DNA of 64,000 nucleotides from Brevibacterium daeguense (lineage in GTDB: Bacteria > Actinomycetota > Actinomycetes > Actinomycetales > Brevibacteriaceae), in contig NZ_JAJTWW010000004.1 of NCBI RefSeq assembly GCF_021729135.1, positions 186,001 through 250,000 of the forward strand, written 5' to 3'. Each line of letters starts with the position of its first letter. The stretch's first letter is position 1. The position numbers and the translations under genes are program-made. Below, in pieces: positions 8,252 through 16,906 of this stretch. The notes beneath the pieces were generated by a model. That model saw only the letters and a list, made by a program, of their open reading frames with translations, ran no database searches and was not told the origin of the DNA.

Positions 8252-8637
8252 GAACGGTCCTTCGGCAGTGTGCGACTGCTGCGGTGGGAGGAGTCTCGCA
8301 GCTCGGCTCGGGCGACGGCATCGGCCAGCTCGTCCTGGTACAGCATCGAGCGCCGGAGCCGCTTGGTGCGGTACCCGGCGCGTCCCACCATATGGGTGCC
8401 GATCGGGGACGTCATCATCTGGAAGGTCATGACGAGGAACACCGTGGTGATCGGACCCCATTGCGGAATCTGGATCGCGATCGCGAGCATCATCAGCAGC
8501 AGGCCGAAGATCTGCGGCTTCGATCCGGCGTGCAGGCGGCTCATCAGGTCGGGGAACCGCAGCAGGCCGATCGATGCGGCCAGGGACAGCAGCGCGCCGC
8601 CGATCATGAACACGATCGAGAAGATGTCGGCGATCAC
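8248..8637 (-). CDS. mrpG: Mrp-type Na+/H+ antiporter subunit G
   Basis: Small membrane subunit (129 residues) of the multi-subunit cation/proton antiporter. Three hydrophobic helices fill residues about 5-90 and the family motif LLRFPDLMSRLHAGSKP is present between the first two. A hydrophilic C-terminal tail of about 35 residues is longer than in Bacillus MrpG. Its start overlaps the mrpF stop by 4 nt and its stop overlaps the regulator start by 4 nt. Confidence 0.9.
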   Translation of the reverse strand: MIADIFSIVFMIGGALLSLAASIGLLRFPDLMSRLHAGSKPQIFGLLLMMLAIAIQIPQWGPITTVFLVMTFQMMTSPIGTHMVGRAGYRTKRLRRSMLYQDELADAVARAELRDSSHRSSRTLPKDRS

Positions 8638-9137
8638 GACTGCTCCTGCTCCTCGGCGAACAGCGGTCCCACCGTTTCGGCACCCGCGGGACGGCCCGCC
8701 TCGGCGTCGTCGGGGCCGTCAGCGCTTCCGGCACGCGAGGAGCGCTGCCGCTGCGCCTCCTCCTGATCGCGGCGCTGGGCCATCGACAGGGTGTGGGCCT
8801 GGGCCATGCTGCGGGTCTCCCCGACCACCGGCGACGAGGTGTCCGAGCGGGACACATAGCGCGACACGCTCACCGAGCCGACGAAGCCGAGGGCTGCGAC
8901 GGCGAGCAGGACCGGGAGCAGGTCGACGCGGCCGGTGGCCGCGATGAAGGCTCCGAGTCCGCACAGCAGCGTGGCGAGGAACACGTCGTTGGCGATCATG
9001 CGGTCGAGGATCGAAGGTCCGCGGATCAGCTTGATCACCACGATGACCAATGTGGCCAGGAAGATCACGAGCAGGATCGGGGCGGCGATGCGCAGGATCG
9101 CGGGATCGATGAGCAGTTCGTCGGACAGTCCATTCAT
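8634..9137 (-). CDS. mrpF: Mrp-type Na+/H+ antiporter subunit F
   Basis: Three-helix membrane subunit F (167 residues). The core, residues about 15-95, has the family pattern RGPSILDRMIANDVF followed by a helix with GAFIAATGRVDLLPVLLAV. The remaining 70 residues form a Gln/Arg/Glu-rich cytoplasmic tail that is absent from the about 90-residue Bacillus homologue; actinobacterial versions are often extended. It overlaps mrpE and mrpG by 4 nt each. Confidence 0.88.
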   Translation of the reverse strand: MNGLSDELLIDPAILRIAAPILLVIFLATLVIVVIKLIRGPSILDRMIANDVFLATLLCGLGAFIAATGRVDLLPVLLAVAALGFVGSVSVSRYVSRSDTSSPVVGETRSMAQAHTLSMAQRRDQEEAQRQRSSRAGSADGPDDAEAGRPAGAETVGPLFAEEQEQS

Positions 9138-9742
9138 CGTCTGCTCTCCTTCCTCTGCAGCTCACGCGTCGGCAGAACCGGCGGCATCCCCAGCTCCTTG
9201 CGCCAGGTGTTGAGCGTGGTGATGTCGTGGGCCGAGCCGAGCGCGCGGATGAGCAGGTTCTCGATGCGGTAGACCTGGGACTTCGCGGCTTCGACCTCGT
9301 CATCCGTCGAGCAGTCGAGCACGTGGACGAAGATCACCGAGTGCGCGCGGTCGGCCTCGATCACGATCGAGCCGGGGATCAGGCCGATCACCGTGGACAC
9401 CATGGTGATGAGCAGGTCGGAGCGGGTGTGGAGCTCGACCGAGATCACGCTGCCGGCGCTGACGCCCTTCGGGCGCACCGCCAGCCAGGCGACGTGGAGC
9501 GACGCGCTGATCATCGAGGCGGTGAACCACCCGAGGAACACCGCCGCCCAGAAGATGTTGAAGCGCCGCGACAGCTCCACCGGCGGCAGGTAGAAGAACC
9601 GGGTGACGAACAGCGCCAGCAGCACGCCGGTGAGGATGTTGAGCACGCTGAGGTCGTCCCAGAGCATGATCCACACCGCGGTGAGCAGCAGGATCGGCAG
9701 GGCGATCTGCCACAGCGGGCGACGAGTCTTCTTCTTGATCAT
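9134..9742 (-). CDS. mrpE: Mrp-type Na+/H+ antiporter subunit E
   Basis: Subunit E of the antiporter, 202 residues. Two N-terminal hydrophobic helices (LWQIALPILLLTAVWIMLW and the following ILTGVLLALFVTRFF) are followed by a membrane-associated segment and the soluble domain with VISVELHTRSDLLITMVSTVIGLIPG-like core and the D-x-STDDEVEAAK stretch typical of MnhE. The ATG overlaps the mrpD stop by 4 nt. Confidence 0.88.
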   Translation of the reverse strand: MIKKKTRRPLWQIALPILLLTAVWIMLWDDLSVLNILTGVLLALFVTRFFYLPPVELSRRFNIFWAAVFLGWFTASMISASLHVAWLAVRPKGVSAGSVISVELHTRSDLLITMVSTVIGLIPGSIVIEADRAHSVIFVHVLDCSTDDEVEAAKSQVYRIENLLIRALGSAHDITTLNTWRKELGMPPVLPTRELQRKESRR

Positions 9743-11316
9743 GAACCGTCTCCGTGGCCGATGACCTCATTGACGTAGGTCTGCGGGCTGCGCAGGTTCT
9801 CCCCCGCCCGGGAGCTGACGTCCCACAGCGGTCCTGCGAAGACCGTCACGAAGACGCTGACACCCACCATCGCTCCAGCCGACAGTGACATGGTGCGCGG
9901 CACCGACGGCTTCGCCTTCCACGCCTTCCCCGCGGCCAGCGCCTCGCGGCGCTCCTCGAACTCCTCCACGAGCTCGGCGGTGGGCTCCTCGACGTCGTCC
10001 GGGTCTCGCCAGAACGCCAGGTTCCACGCCTTGCCGATGACGTAGAGGGTCAGCAGGGACGTGAGCGCTCCCGCCCCGATGAGCACATAGATCAGCCAGT
10101 CGCCGGTCTCGAAGCCCGACTGGAACAGCGCGACCTTGCCGATGAAGCCGGAGAACGGTGGGATGCCCGCGAGGTTGAGCGCGGGGATGAAGAACAGCAG
10201 CGACAGTCCGGGAGCCAGCACCGCGATGCCGCCGAGCCGGCGCATCGAAGTCACGCCCGCCCGCTGCTCGACCAGGCCGATGGCCAGGAAGAGCGCGGTC
10301 TGGACGACGATGTGGTGGGCGGTGTAGAAGATCGCCGCCGTCAGACCCTCCACGGTCCCCATGGCTACGCCGAACAGCATGTAGCCGATGTGGGACACGA
10401 GAGTGAACGACAGCAGCCGCTTGATCTCCGTCTGCGCTATCGCCCCGAGGATTCCCACCAGCAGGGTCAGTCCGGCCACGACGAGCAGCGGGATGCGCAG
10501 ATCCGACTCGGAGAAGATCACCGTCTCCGTCCGGATGATCGCGTAGATCCCGACCTTCGTGAGCAGACCCGCGAACACCGCGGTCACCGGTGCCGGCGCG
10601 GTGGGATAGGAGTCCGGCAGCCAGAACGACAGCGGGAACACCGCCGCCTTGATGCCGAAGCCGATGAGCAGGGCGACGTGCAGGATGAGCTGGATGTCCG
10701 GCGGCAGCTCAGCCAGCCGCGAGGACAGCTGCGCGATGTTGACCGTGCCCGTCGCGGCGAGGATGAAGCCGATCGCCATCAGGAAGATCAGCGACGACAC
10801 CAGCGAGATCACGACGTAGGTGACCCCGGCGCGGATCCGCTCCGCGGTCGACCCCAGGGTGAGCAGCACGTACGAGGCGCCGAGCAGCATCTCGAAGCCG
10901 ACGTACAGGTTGAACAGGTCGCCCGCGAGAAAGGCATTGGCGACGCCCGCGCACAGGATCAGATACGTCGGGTTGAACACGCTGACCGGCGTCTCGTTCG
11001 CGGTGTCGGCCATCTCCTGGCCCACCGCGTTGATGAGCACGAGCAGGGTGACGATCGAGGATACGACAAGCATCAGCGCGCTCAGACGATCGGCGACGAG
11101 CGCGATGCCGTACGGCAGATCCCAGCCGCCGACGGCCACCACCTGAGTGCCGAGCGCGTCCACGCCGAACAGCAGAGCGAGGCTGATGATGAGCACGACG
11201 ACCAGGGTGATCACCGTGACCGCGGTCTGCAGCCGACGACGGCCCGGGAGCATCAGCGCGATGCCCGCACCGAGGAGCGGCAGGATGACCGGCAGCGGTA
11301 CCAGTGCGGCGAGCAT
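9739..11316 (-). CDS. mrpD: Mrp-type Na+/H+ antiporter subunit D
   Basis: Large proton-translocating membrane subunit (525 residues), homologous to NuoM/NuoN of respiratory complex I. Conserved features include YVGFEMLLGASYVLL with the helix-5 glutamate, the KAAVFPLSFWLPDSYPTAP motif with a functional lysine, and LLSFTLVSHIGYMLFG. About fourteen hydrophobic helices span the length. It overlaps mrpC by one base and mrpE by 4 nt, in line with tightly balanced subunit synthesis. Confidence 0.92.
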   Translation of the reverse strand: MLAALVPLPVILPLLGAGIALMLPGRRRLQTAVTVITLVVVLIISLALLFGVDALGTQVVAVGGWDLPYGIALVADRLSALMLVVSSIVTLLVLINAVGQEMADTANETPVSVFNPTYLILCAGVANAFLAGDLFNLYVGFEMLLGASYVLLTLGSTAERIRAGVTYVVISLVSSLIFLMAIGFILAATGTVNIAQLSSRLAELPPDIQLILHVALLIGFGIKAAVFPLSFWLPDSYPTAPAPVTAVFAGLLTKVGIYAIIRTETVIFSESDLRIPLLVVAGLTLLVGILGAIAQTEIKRLLSFTLVSHIGYMLFGVAMGTVEGLTAAIFYTAHHIVVQTALFLAIGLVEQRAGVTSMRRLGGIAVLAPGLSLLFFIPALNLAGIPPFSGFIGKVALFQSGFETGDWLIYVLIGAGALTSLLTLYVIGKAWNLAFWRDPDDVEEPTAELVEEFEERREALAAGKAWKAKPSVPRTMSLSAGAMVGVSVFVTVFAGPLWDVSSRAGENLRSPQTYVNEVIGHGDGS

Positions 11317-11921
11317 CAGCGGCCTCCCTCCTCATCGTGGCGGTCGAGCTCCTCCGGCGTCATGTTCTCCTTCTCCGCGTGGTCGGTCGGGTTCTCGGGC
11401 ACCGCTTCGCCGAACCCGTCGCCCGCGCCCCGCAGGCGCTCTCGCGGGGACCCGTCCTCATCGAGGTCGAGCGCCCCCGGGATGGGGGTCTGGGCCTCGT
11501 CGCCGAACTCGGTGTCGTCGTACTCTCCGCTGGTGCCGGCTTCCTCGCCGGTGCTGCGGTACTTGGTCAGCGCGATCTTGGCGTCCTCGATGTCGTCCTC
11601 AAGGTTCTCGTTGCGCACCAGTCGCCACGACCGGTAGATCATCGCGAGCAGGAACGCGGACAGCGAGAAGGTGATCACGATGGCCGTCAGGATCAGAGCG
11701 TGGGGCAGCGGATCATTCATGCCCTCGGCCGACAGGTTCTCCCCGTCGGTGATCGGCGGTCTCCCGGGACCTCCGGCGGTCAGCATGATGAGGATGTTGG
11801 TGGCGTTGCCCATCAGCAGGAAGCCCAGGAGCACGCGGGTGAGCGAGCGATCGAGCATGAGGTAGAGACCGCAGGCGAACATCACGCCCATCGCCAGCAG
11901 CATCACGAATGACGTCGTCAC
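11316..11921 (-). CDS. mrpC: Mrp-type Na+/H+ antiporter subunit C
   Basis: NuoK-like subunit of three transmembrane helices in the first about 100 residues (FVMLLAMGVMFACGLYLML, LLGFLLMGNATNILIML and the helix beginning HALILTAIVI). The conserved glycine- and asparagine-bearing second helix is characteristic. A charged C-terminal tail of roughly 95 residues, rich in Asp/Glu, is additional to the about 110-residue core seen in Bacillus. It overlaps mrpA by 4 nt. Confidence 0.9.
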   Translation of the reverse strand: MTTSFVMLLAMGVMFACGLYLMLDRSLTRVLLGFLLMGNATNILIMLTAGGPGRPPITDGENLSAEGMNDPLPHALILTAIVITFSLSAFLLAMIYRSWRLVRNENLEDDIEDAKIALTKYRSTGEEAGTSGEYDDTEFGDEAQTPIPGALDLDEDGSPRERLRGAGDGFGEAVPENPTDHAEKENMTPEELDRHDEEGGR

Positions 11922-14900
11922 AGTCGACTTCCTCCAGCCCGGCCATCGACTTCGACATCATCCATCCGGCCCAGGATGGCGTGCAGCTGACGGGAGTCCG
12001 GCCCCTCGAAGGACGTATCCGAGATGAGCGTCTCCGCCAGCCGCTCCTGGTCGGCTTCCTGGTGCCGGTCGACCTCGGCGCCGAGACTGCGCAGGATGTC
12101 GAGCATCAGCCCGATGACGACCAGGTACACGCCGATGTCGAAGACCGTCGAAGTGCCGAACGACAGGTCGCCGAGGATGGGCACCTCCGCCGACCAGTAC
12201 TCGGATCGGAAGATCGTGTCCCCCCAGATGTAGCCGCCGATGCCGGTGCCGGCCGCGAGCGCGATGCCGACGCCCAGCACCCGTCCGGCATCGATCGGAG
12301 CGGCCTCCGCCAGCTCGTACCTGCCACCGGCGAGGTACCGGGCGATGAGGGCCAGCCCCGCGACCAGGCCGGCGGCGAACCCGCCGCCGGGCAGGTTGTG
12401 CCCGGCGAACAGCAGGTAGACCGAGAAGACGAGGATCACGTGGAAGAGAATCCGCACGAGAACCTCAAGGAGGATCGACCGGTTGGAGGGGGACAGCGTC
12501 CGGCCGGCAAGCAGCCACGCGTTGCGTCCGTGCTCGGAGTCGGAATTCGGCTCCACGACGCGCAGCGGGGTGTGGAACTCGTCCTCGACCGGCTGGAAGC
12601 GGGACAGGCCGCCCGGCCGCTGCATGTCGTACCGCGGGAGCACGCCTTCGCGGCCGCGGACGAAGATCAGGCTCGCGACGCCGGTGGCGGCCACCACGAC
12701 GACGGAGAGCTCGCCGACCGTGTCCCAGACGCGGATGTCGACGAGGGTCACGTTGACGACGTTCTGGCCATGGCCGTACTCGTAGGCGAGGAACGGGAAC
12801 AGTTCGGAGACGGGCTCGGCGACGCGGGCGCCCAGGGCGACGAAAGCGACGATCATCATGATGATGCCGAACAGCACCGCGATCACTCCGCGCAGAGCAG
12901 GAGTCAGACGGCTCTGCGCCTGCCCCATCCGCGACGGCAGGCGCCGCAGCACGAGGATGAAGACGACGATCGTGATCGTCTCGACGAGCATCTGCGTCAG
13001 CGCGAGGTCCGGTGCGCCCTGGATCGCGAAGAACACGACCATCGAGTAGCCGGCGATGCCGACGATCACGACCGCGGCGAACCGCTTGTCCGCCCGAGTG
13101 GCGGCGAGCGAGGCGAGGATCATGCACACCGCGACGAGGATCTGGGGCCAGCCCTGCACGAAGTCGATGTCGCTCGGCCACGTCTCGTTGAGCAGCAGGG
13201 CCGTCGCCAGGGTGCCGATGAACACCACGTAGATCACGCCCTGGTAGAAGGGCATCGAGCCGCGCTGGGTGCGAGCCGTGACGTAGGCGGCAAGCGATTC
13301 AAGGCCGGTGATCGTGCGCCGGTATGCGTTGTGGAAGTTGATCCCGGCCGGCATCTCCGCTTGGAAGGCGCTCACCTGGCGGCCGAACCAGAACATCGTC
13401 AGGCCCAGCGCGATGGTGAGCGCAGACAGCAGCAGCGCCGGTTCGAGACCGTGCCACAGCGCGATGTGGTACGGCTCTCCACCCTCGGAGGGGAGTCCGG
13501 ACGTCCAGGCGGCGAACACCGGATCCAGCAGATTCGCACCCAGACCGCACAGCAGCGTGAAGGCCGTGAGGATGACCGGAGCCGACTTGAACAGGGAGCT
13601 CTCGCGCGCCCTCTTCAGCGGCTCGACGCCGGGCTTGACGGCGAAGGCGCCCCAGACGAACCGCGCGGAGTACGCCACGGTGAAGACCGAGCCGAGGAAG
13701 ACTCCGATCAGCGCGACGATGCCGGACTTCGTGCCGTCCTCGAGCAGCGTGGTGTAGACCGCTTCCTTGGCGACGAACCCGAGGGTGGGCGGAATGCCGG
13801 CCATCGATGCCGCCGCGATGATCGCGGTGACGAGGAGGATCGGTGATCGCCGACCGTAACCGGAGAGCTTGCGCAGATCGCGGGTGCCTGCGCGGTGGTC
13901 GATGATGCCGACGATGAGGAACAGCGCCGACTTGAACAGGGCGTGCGCAAGCAGCAGGGTGAGCGCGGCCTGGGTGACGTCACGGGTGCCGAAGGTGCCG
14001 ACGATGGTGAGGAAGCCCAGCTGCGACACCGTGCCGTAGGCGAGGACGAGCTTGAGGTCGAACTGGCGCAGCGCCTGCCAGCCGCCGACCAGCATGGTCG
14101 CGATTCCCAGGGTGAGCAGCACTGCGGTCCAGCCGGGCATGGTGTGGAACCCGGGAGCCATGCGGAAGACCAGGTAGATGCCCGCCTTGACCATCGCCGC
14201 AGCGTGCAGGTAGGCGCTGACGGGCGTGGGTGCGGCCATCGCCCCCGGAAGCCAGAAGTGGAACGGGATGAGTGCCGACTTGGACACGGCGCCCACGAGG
14301 ATCAGCATCACCGCGACGATGACGAACGCCTGGTCCGGTCCGGCGGAGAATCCTGCGTCGACGATCGCGGAGATCCGTCCGGTGCCCATCACCTCGCTGA
14401 GCATGATCATGCCCACGAGCATCGCCAGGCCGCCGAAGGTGGTGACGACGAGCGACTGCAGAGCGGCCCGCCGCGACTGCTGGCGCGAGTTGTACTGGCC
14501 GATGAGGAGGTAGGAGAACACCGTGGTGCCCTCCCAGAAGATGAAGAGGGTGAGCATCTCGTCGGCGAGGACGAGGCCGTACATCATCCCGGCGAAGCCC
14601 ATCAGGACGCCGGCGAAGCGGACCAGGCGCGGCTCGTCGTCGTCGAAGTAGCGCGCACAGTAGATGAAGATGAAGGCGCCGACCCCGGCGACCAGCAGGG
14701 TCATCACCCAGGCCAGCGGGTCCATCAGGAAGACGACCTGCATGTTCAGGGCGGGAAGCCAGCTGAAGTGCTCGATCCACGGCGGATCACCGGAGAGCAG
14801 GTGGGGAATCTGCACCAGTGACATGACGAATGCCGCGGCGGGCACCAGTGCCAGCACGAGGAACGCATTGCGACCGAGGAGGCGGAACAGCGGGGAGACG

Positions 14901-14941
14901 AGCAGTGCAGCGACGAAGAACGCGCTCACCATCACCGTCAT
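11918..14941 (-). CDS. mrpA: Mrp-type Na+/H+ antiporter subunit A fused to subunit B
   Basis: At 1007 residues this is the largest antiporter subunit. Residues 1 to about 790 match MrpA (NuoL-like): FIFWEGTTVFSYLLIG with the conserved Glu, KSALIPFHFWLPGAMAAPTPVSA with the functional Lys, and AHALFKSALFL. The last about 160 residues, from LLEVLVRILFHVILVFSVY through GHNLPGGGFAAGLVAG, match MrpB, and no separate mrpB gene exists. The ATG is preceded by GAGGGGTG. It is the first gene of the nine-gene minus-strand run, so its promoter should lie in 14,942-15,065. Confidence 0.92.
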   Translation of the reverse strand: MTVMVSAFFVAALLVSPLFRLLGRNAFLVLALVPAAAFVMSLVQIPHLLSGDPPWIEHFSWLPALNMQVVFLMDPLAWVMTLLVAGVGAFIFIYCARYFDDDEPRLVRFAGVLMGFAGMMYGLVLADEMLTLFIFWEGTTVFSYLLIGQYNSRQQSRRAALQSLVVTTFGGLAMLVGMIMLSEVMGTGRISAIVDAGFSAGPDQAFVIVAVMLILVGAVSKSALIPFHFWLPGAMAAPTPVSAYLHAAAMVKAGIYLVFRMAPGFHTMPGWTAVLLTLGIATMLVGGWQALRQFDLKLVLAYGTVSQLGFLTIVGTFGTRDVTQAALTLLLAHALFKSALFLIVGIIDHRAGTRDLRKLSGYGRRSPILLVTAIIAAASMAGIPPTLGFVAKEAVYTTLLEDGTKSGIVALIGVFLGSVFTVAYSARFVWGAFAVKPGVEPLKRARESSLFKSAPVILTAFTLLCGLGANLLDPVFAAWTSGLPSEGGEPYHIALWHGLEPALLLSALTIALGLTMFWFGRQVSAFQAEMPAGINFHNAYRRTITGLESLAAYVTARTQRGSMPFYQGVIYVVFIGTLATALLLNETWPSDIDFVQGWPQILVAVCMILASLAATRADKRFAAVVIVGIAGYSMVVFFAIQGAPDLALTQMLVETITIVVFILVLRRLPSRMGQAQSRLTPALRGVIAVLFGIIMMIVAFVALGARVAEPVSELFPFLAYEYGHGQNVVNVTLVDIRVWDTVGELSVVVVAATGVASLIFVRGREGVLPRYDMQRPGGLSRFQPVEDEFHTPLRVVEPNSDSEHGRNAWLLAGRTLSPSNRSILLEVLVRILFHVILVFSVYLLFAGHNLPGGGFAAGLVAGLALIARYLAGGRYELAEAAPIDAGRVLGVGIALAAGTGIGGYIWGDTIFRSEYWSAEVPILGDLSFGTSTVFDIGVYLVVIGLMLDILRSLGAEVDRHQEADQERLAETLISDTSFEGPDSRQLHAILGRMDDVEVDGRAGGSRL

Positions 14942-15065
14942 CGTTCACCCCTCAGCCCCGCGAGTACGCTGTCGGTCATTTTTTCACACGGGGCCGAGGA
15001 ACACGAAGTTGCTTCGCTCCCTGAGATTGGCTACGCGCGCGCGAGCCCTCAGCGCCGGCCGCGTC

Positions 15066-16109
15066 TCAGCCGAGCTGGTGCGGACTGACGAGGAAGCCGT
15101 CCTCGTCCACCGCGGTTCCGGAGGTCAGCCTCACCACCTCGCCGGCGAGGCGCTCGAGCCGCAGCCCGGCGGCGACCCGGATCCGGGCGAGCTCATCGTC
15201 GAGCTCGGGCAGGTAGCGCTGCTGCTCCGAATCGATCCAGCGCAGGTGATACAGGACGAGCGGGCCCTCGGAGATGCGGGCCACAGCGCGCGGCAGCACC
15301 TCTTCGAGGATCACGCCGATCTCGATCAGCCCGGCGCGCGGCCCCAGGGTGCGCAGCGGCACCTCGACGGAGTAGCCGTCCCGCGACGCCTGCTCCGACG
15401 GGTCGATGAGGTGGGCGACTCGTTCGAGCTGCTCCGGGCTGATCGGGGCGGGCTCGGCGGCGGAGGAGTCGACGGCGTGCATCCGCTCGAGCAGCACGTC
15501 CGGCTCCAGCCAGTACGGGGAGTAGACGAAGATGTCGACATGGGCGGCCGGGTCGGGGGTGAGAAGCCGGGCGGGCGCCTCGGCGGCGGCTTCGAGGGCC
15601 GACCGGGAGGCGGCCGGCGAGGTCAGGGCCAGCGGGTCCACCGGCTCGTCGGCCAGGCGGACGGTGAGGTGCAGGCGGCGGGCCAGGGCGATGAGCAGAT
15701 CGAGCGAGCGACCCTCCTCGCGGTTGGGCAGGCCTTCGGGGAAGAACTCGTGCAGCCCGTCGGGGTCGGCGAACCAGGCCGGCGGCGGTGCCGGCTCCCG
15801 GTCCCGCGGACACACGAGTGAGAACACGCGGGTCGCCCAGTCCGGCAGGCCGAGGTCGACGCGGGCGGCGCCCGGGACGAACATCGGCCCATGGAGGCGG
15901 GAGTGCCGGGTCAGCCGCCATTCGAGGACCTCGGGGCCGAGCTGCGGATGGGCCGGAGCGATGCTGACCGGCTCCGGCAGCTTCGGATAGTGGTTGCTCA
16001 CCAGCGCGATGACGTCGGTGGCCTCCAGGTCCTCGTCGAGCAGCAGGAGGTGCCGCGCGGCGAGGGACTCGGTCGAGCGCGGATCACGGGAGTCGTGGGC
16101 ACCGGGCAT
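15066..16109 (-). CDS. conserved-looking protein of unknown function coupled to dcd
   Basis: A 347-residue soluble protein with no signal peptide or membrane helix and no motif I recognise. It is rich in Pro, Glu, Arg and Leu, with blocks such as DIFVYSPYWLEPDVLLERMHAVDS and LVLYHLRWIDSEQQRYLPELDDEL that look like folded, conserved segments. Its ATG overlaps the dcd stop by one base (TGATG), so it is very probably translated by reinitiation after dCTP deaminase. The long open frame and normal codon bias support a real gene; the function is unknown. Confidence 0.7.
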   Translation of the reverse strand: MPGAHDSRDPRSTESLAARHLLLLDEDLEATDVIALVSNHYPKLPEPVSIAPAHPQLGPEVLEWRLTRHSRLHGPMFVPGAARVDLGLPDWATRVFSLVCPRDREPAPPPAWFADPDGLHEFFPEGLPNREEGRSLDLLIALARRLHLTVRLADEPVDPLALTSPAASRSALEAAAEAPARLLTPDPAAHVDIFVYSPYWLEPDVLLERMHAVDSSAAEPAPISPEQLERVAHLIDPSEQASRDGYSVEVPLRTLGPRAGLIEIGVILEEVLPRAVARISEGPLVLYHLRWIDSEQQRYLPELDDELARIRVAAGLRLERLAGEVVRLTSGTAVDEDGFLVSPHQLG

Positions 16110-16690
16110 CAGTGCAGGCCCTTGCGGAAGTTGACGTGGGCGAGCGAGGCCGTGGGTCCGCGCTGACCCTGATAGCGGTTGCCCGTCTGCGGGTCCGAGC
16201 CGTAGGGCCGGTCAGCGGCCGAGGACAGCTCGAAGAAGCAGAACTGGCCGATCTTCATGCCCGGCCACAGCGTGATCGGCAGGGTGGCGACGTTGGACAG
16301 CTCCAGGGTGACATGGCCGGTGAAGCCTGGATCGATGAACCCGGCGGTCGAATGGGTGAGCAGCCCGAGGCGCCCGAGGGAGGACTTCCCCTCCAGGCGA
16401 GCCGCGACATCGTCGGGCAGGGTGATGAACTCCAGCGTCGAGGCCAGGACGAACTCCCCCGGATGGAGGACGAAGGGGGCGTCGGGTTCGGTCTCCACCA
16501 GACGGGTGAGTTCCGGCTGGTGCTGTGCCGGGTCGATCACCGAGTACTTGTGGTTGTCGAACAGCCGGAAGAACCGGTCGAGGCGCACGTCGACGCTGGC
16601 AGGCTGGATCAGCGTGGGATCGAACGGGTCCAGGCAGATCCTGCCGGCGTCGATCTGGGCGCGGATGTCACGGTCGGAAAGCAGACTCAC
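16109..16690 (-). CDS. dcd: dCTP deaminase (probably dUMP-forming)
   Basis: Deaminates dCTP for thymidylate synthesis. The 193-residue sequence carries the family core: [50 protein letters not shown] with the catalytic Glu in the following strand, and a C-terminal YQGQRGPT motif that closes over the nucleotide. Mycobacterial enzymes with this tail both deaminate and hydrolyse to give dUMP directly, so bifunctionality is likely but inferred. The start has the typical MLLSDRDI-like N-terminus ([13 protein letters not shown]). Confidence 0.92.
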   Translation of the reverse strand: MSLLSDRDIRAQIDAGRICLDPFDPTLIQPASVDVRLDRFFRLFDNHKYSVIDPAQHQPELTRLVETEPDAPFVLHPGEFVLASTLEFITLPDDVAARLEGKSSLGRLGLLTHSTAGFIDPGFTGHVTLELSNVATLPITLWPGMKIGQFCFFELSSAADRPYGSDPQTGNRYQGQRGPTASLAHVNFRKGLH

Positions 16691-16906
16691 AGGGCCAATC
16701 TACGGCCTGTCCATCCCTTTCGTGCAACGATCCGATCACGGTTGCCCGAAGGAAGCGTACGAGTTTCGCTTCCTTCTTTGGAAAATGCTCTAGAGTGGTC
16801 CGTGAAACGCCCGCGCCGATGGTGCCTTCCCCCTTAGCCTAAGGAACGCCGGGAATACGCTGTCGCCTTTGCGTGGACGAAAACGCCACAACCGAAAGGC
16901 CACACT

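Noticed and set aside
7499..8857. Extended response-regulator frame of 452 codons
   Set aside because: The upstream part lies over mrpG and mrpF in the wrong frame; the receiver domain begins right after the GTG at 8,251.
14942..15065. Small gene between the antiporter operon and the unknown protein
   Set aside because: No frame with a start and ribosome-binding site fits; the interval looks like the mrp promoter, with a GAGGGGTG ribosome-binding site at its end.
16691..16906. Possible riboswitch upstream of the LPXTG gene
   Set aside because: No conserved riboswitch core could be found, and the region is short and ordinary promoter length.
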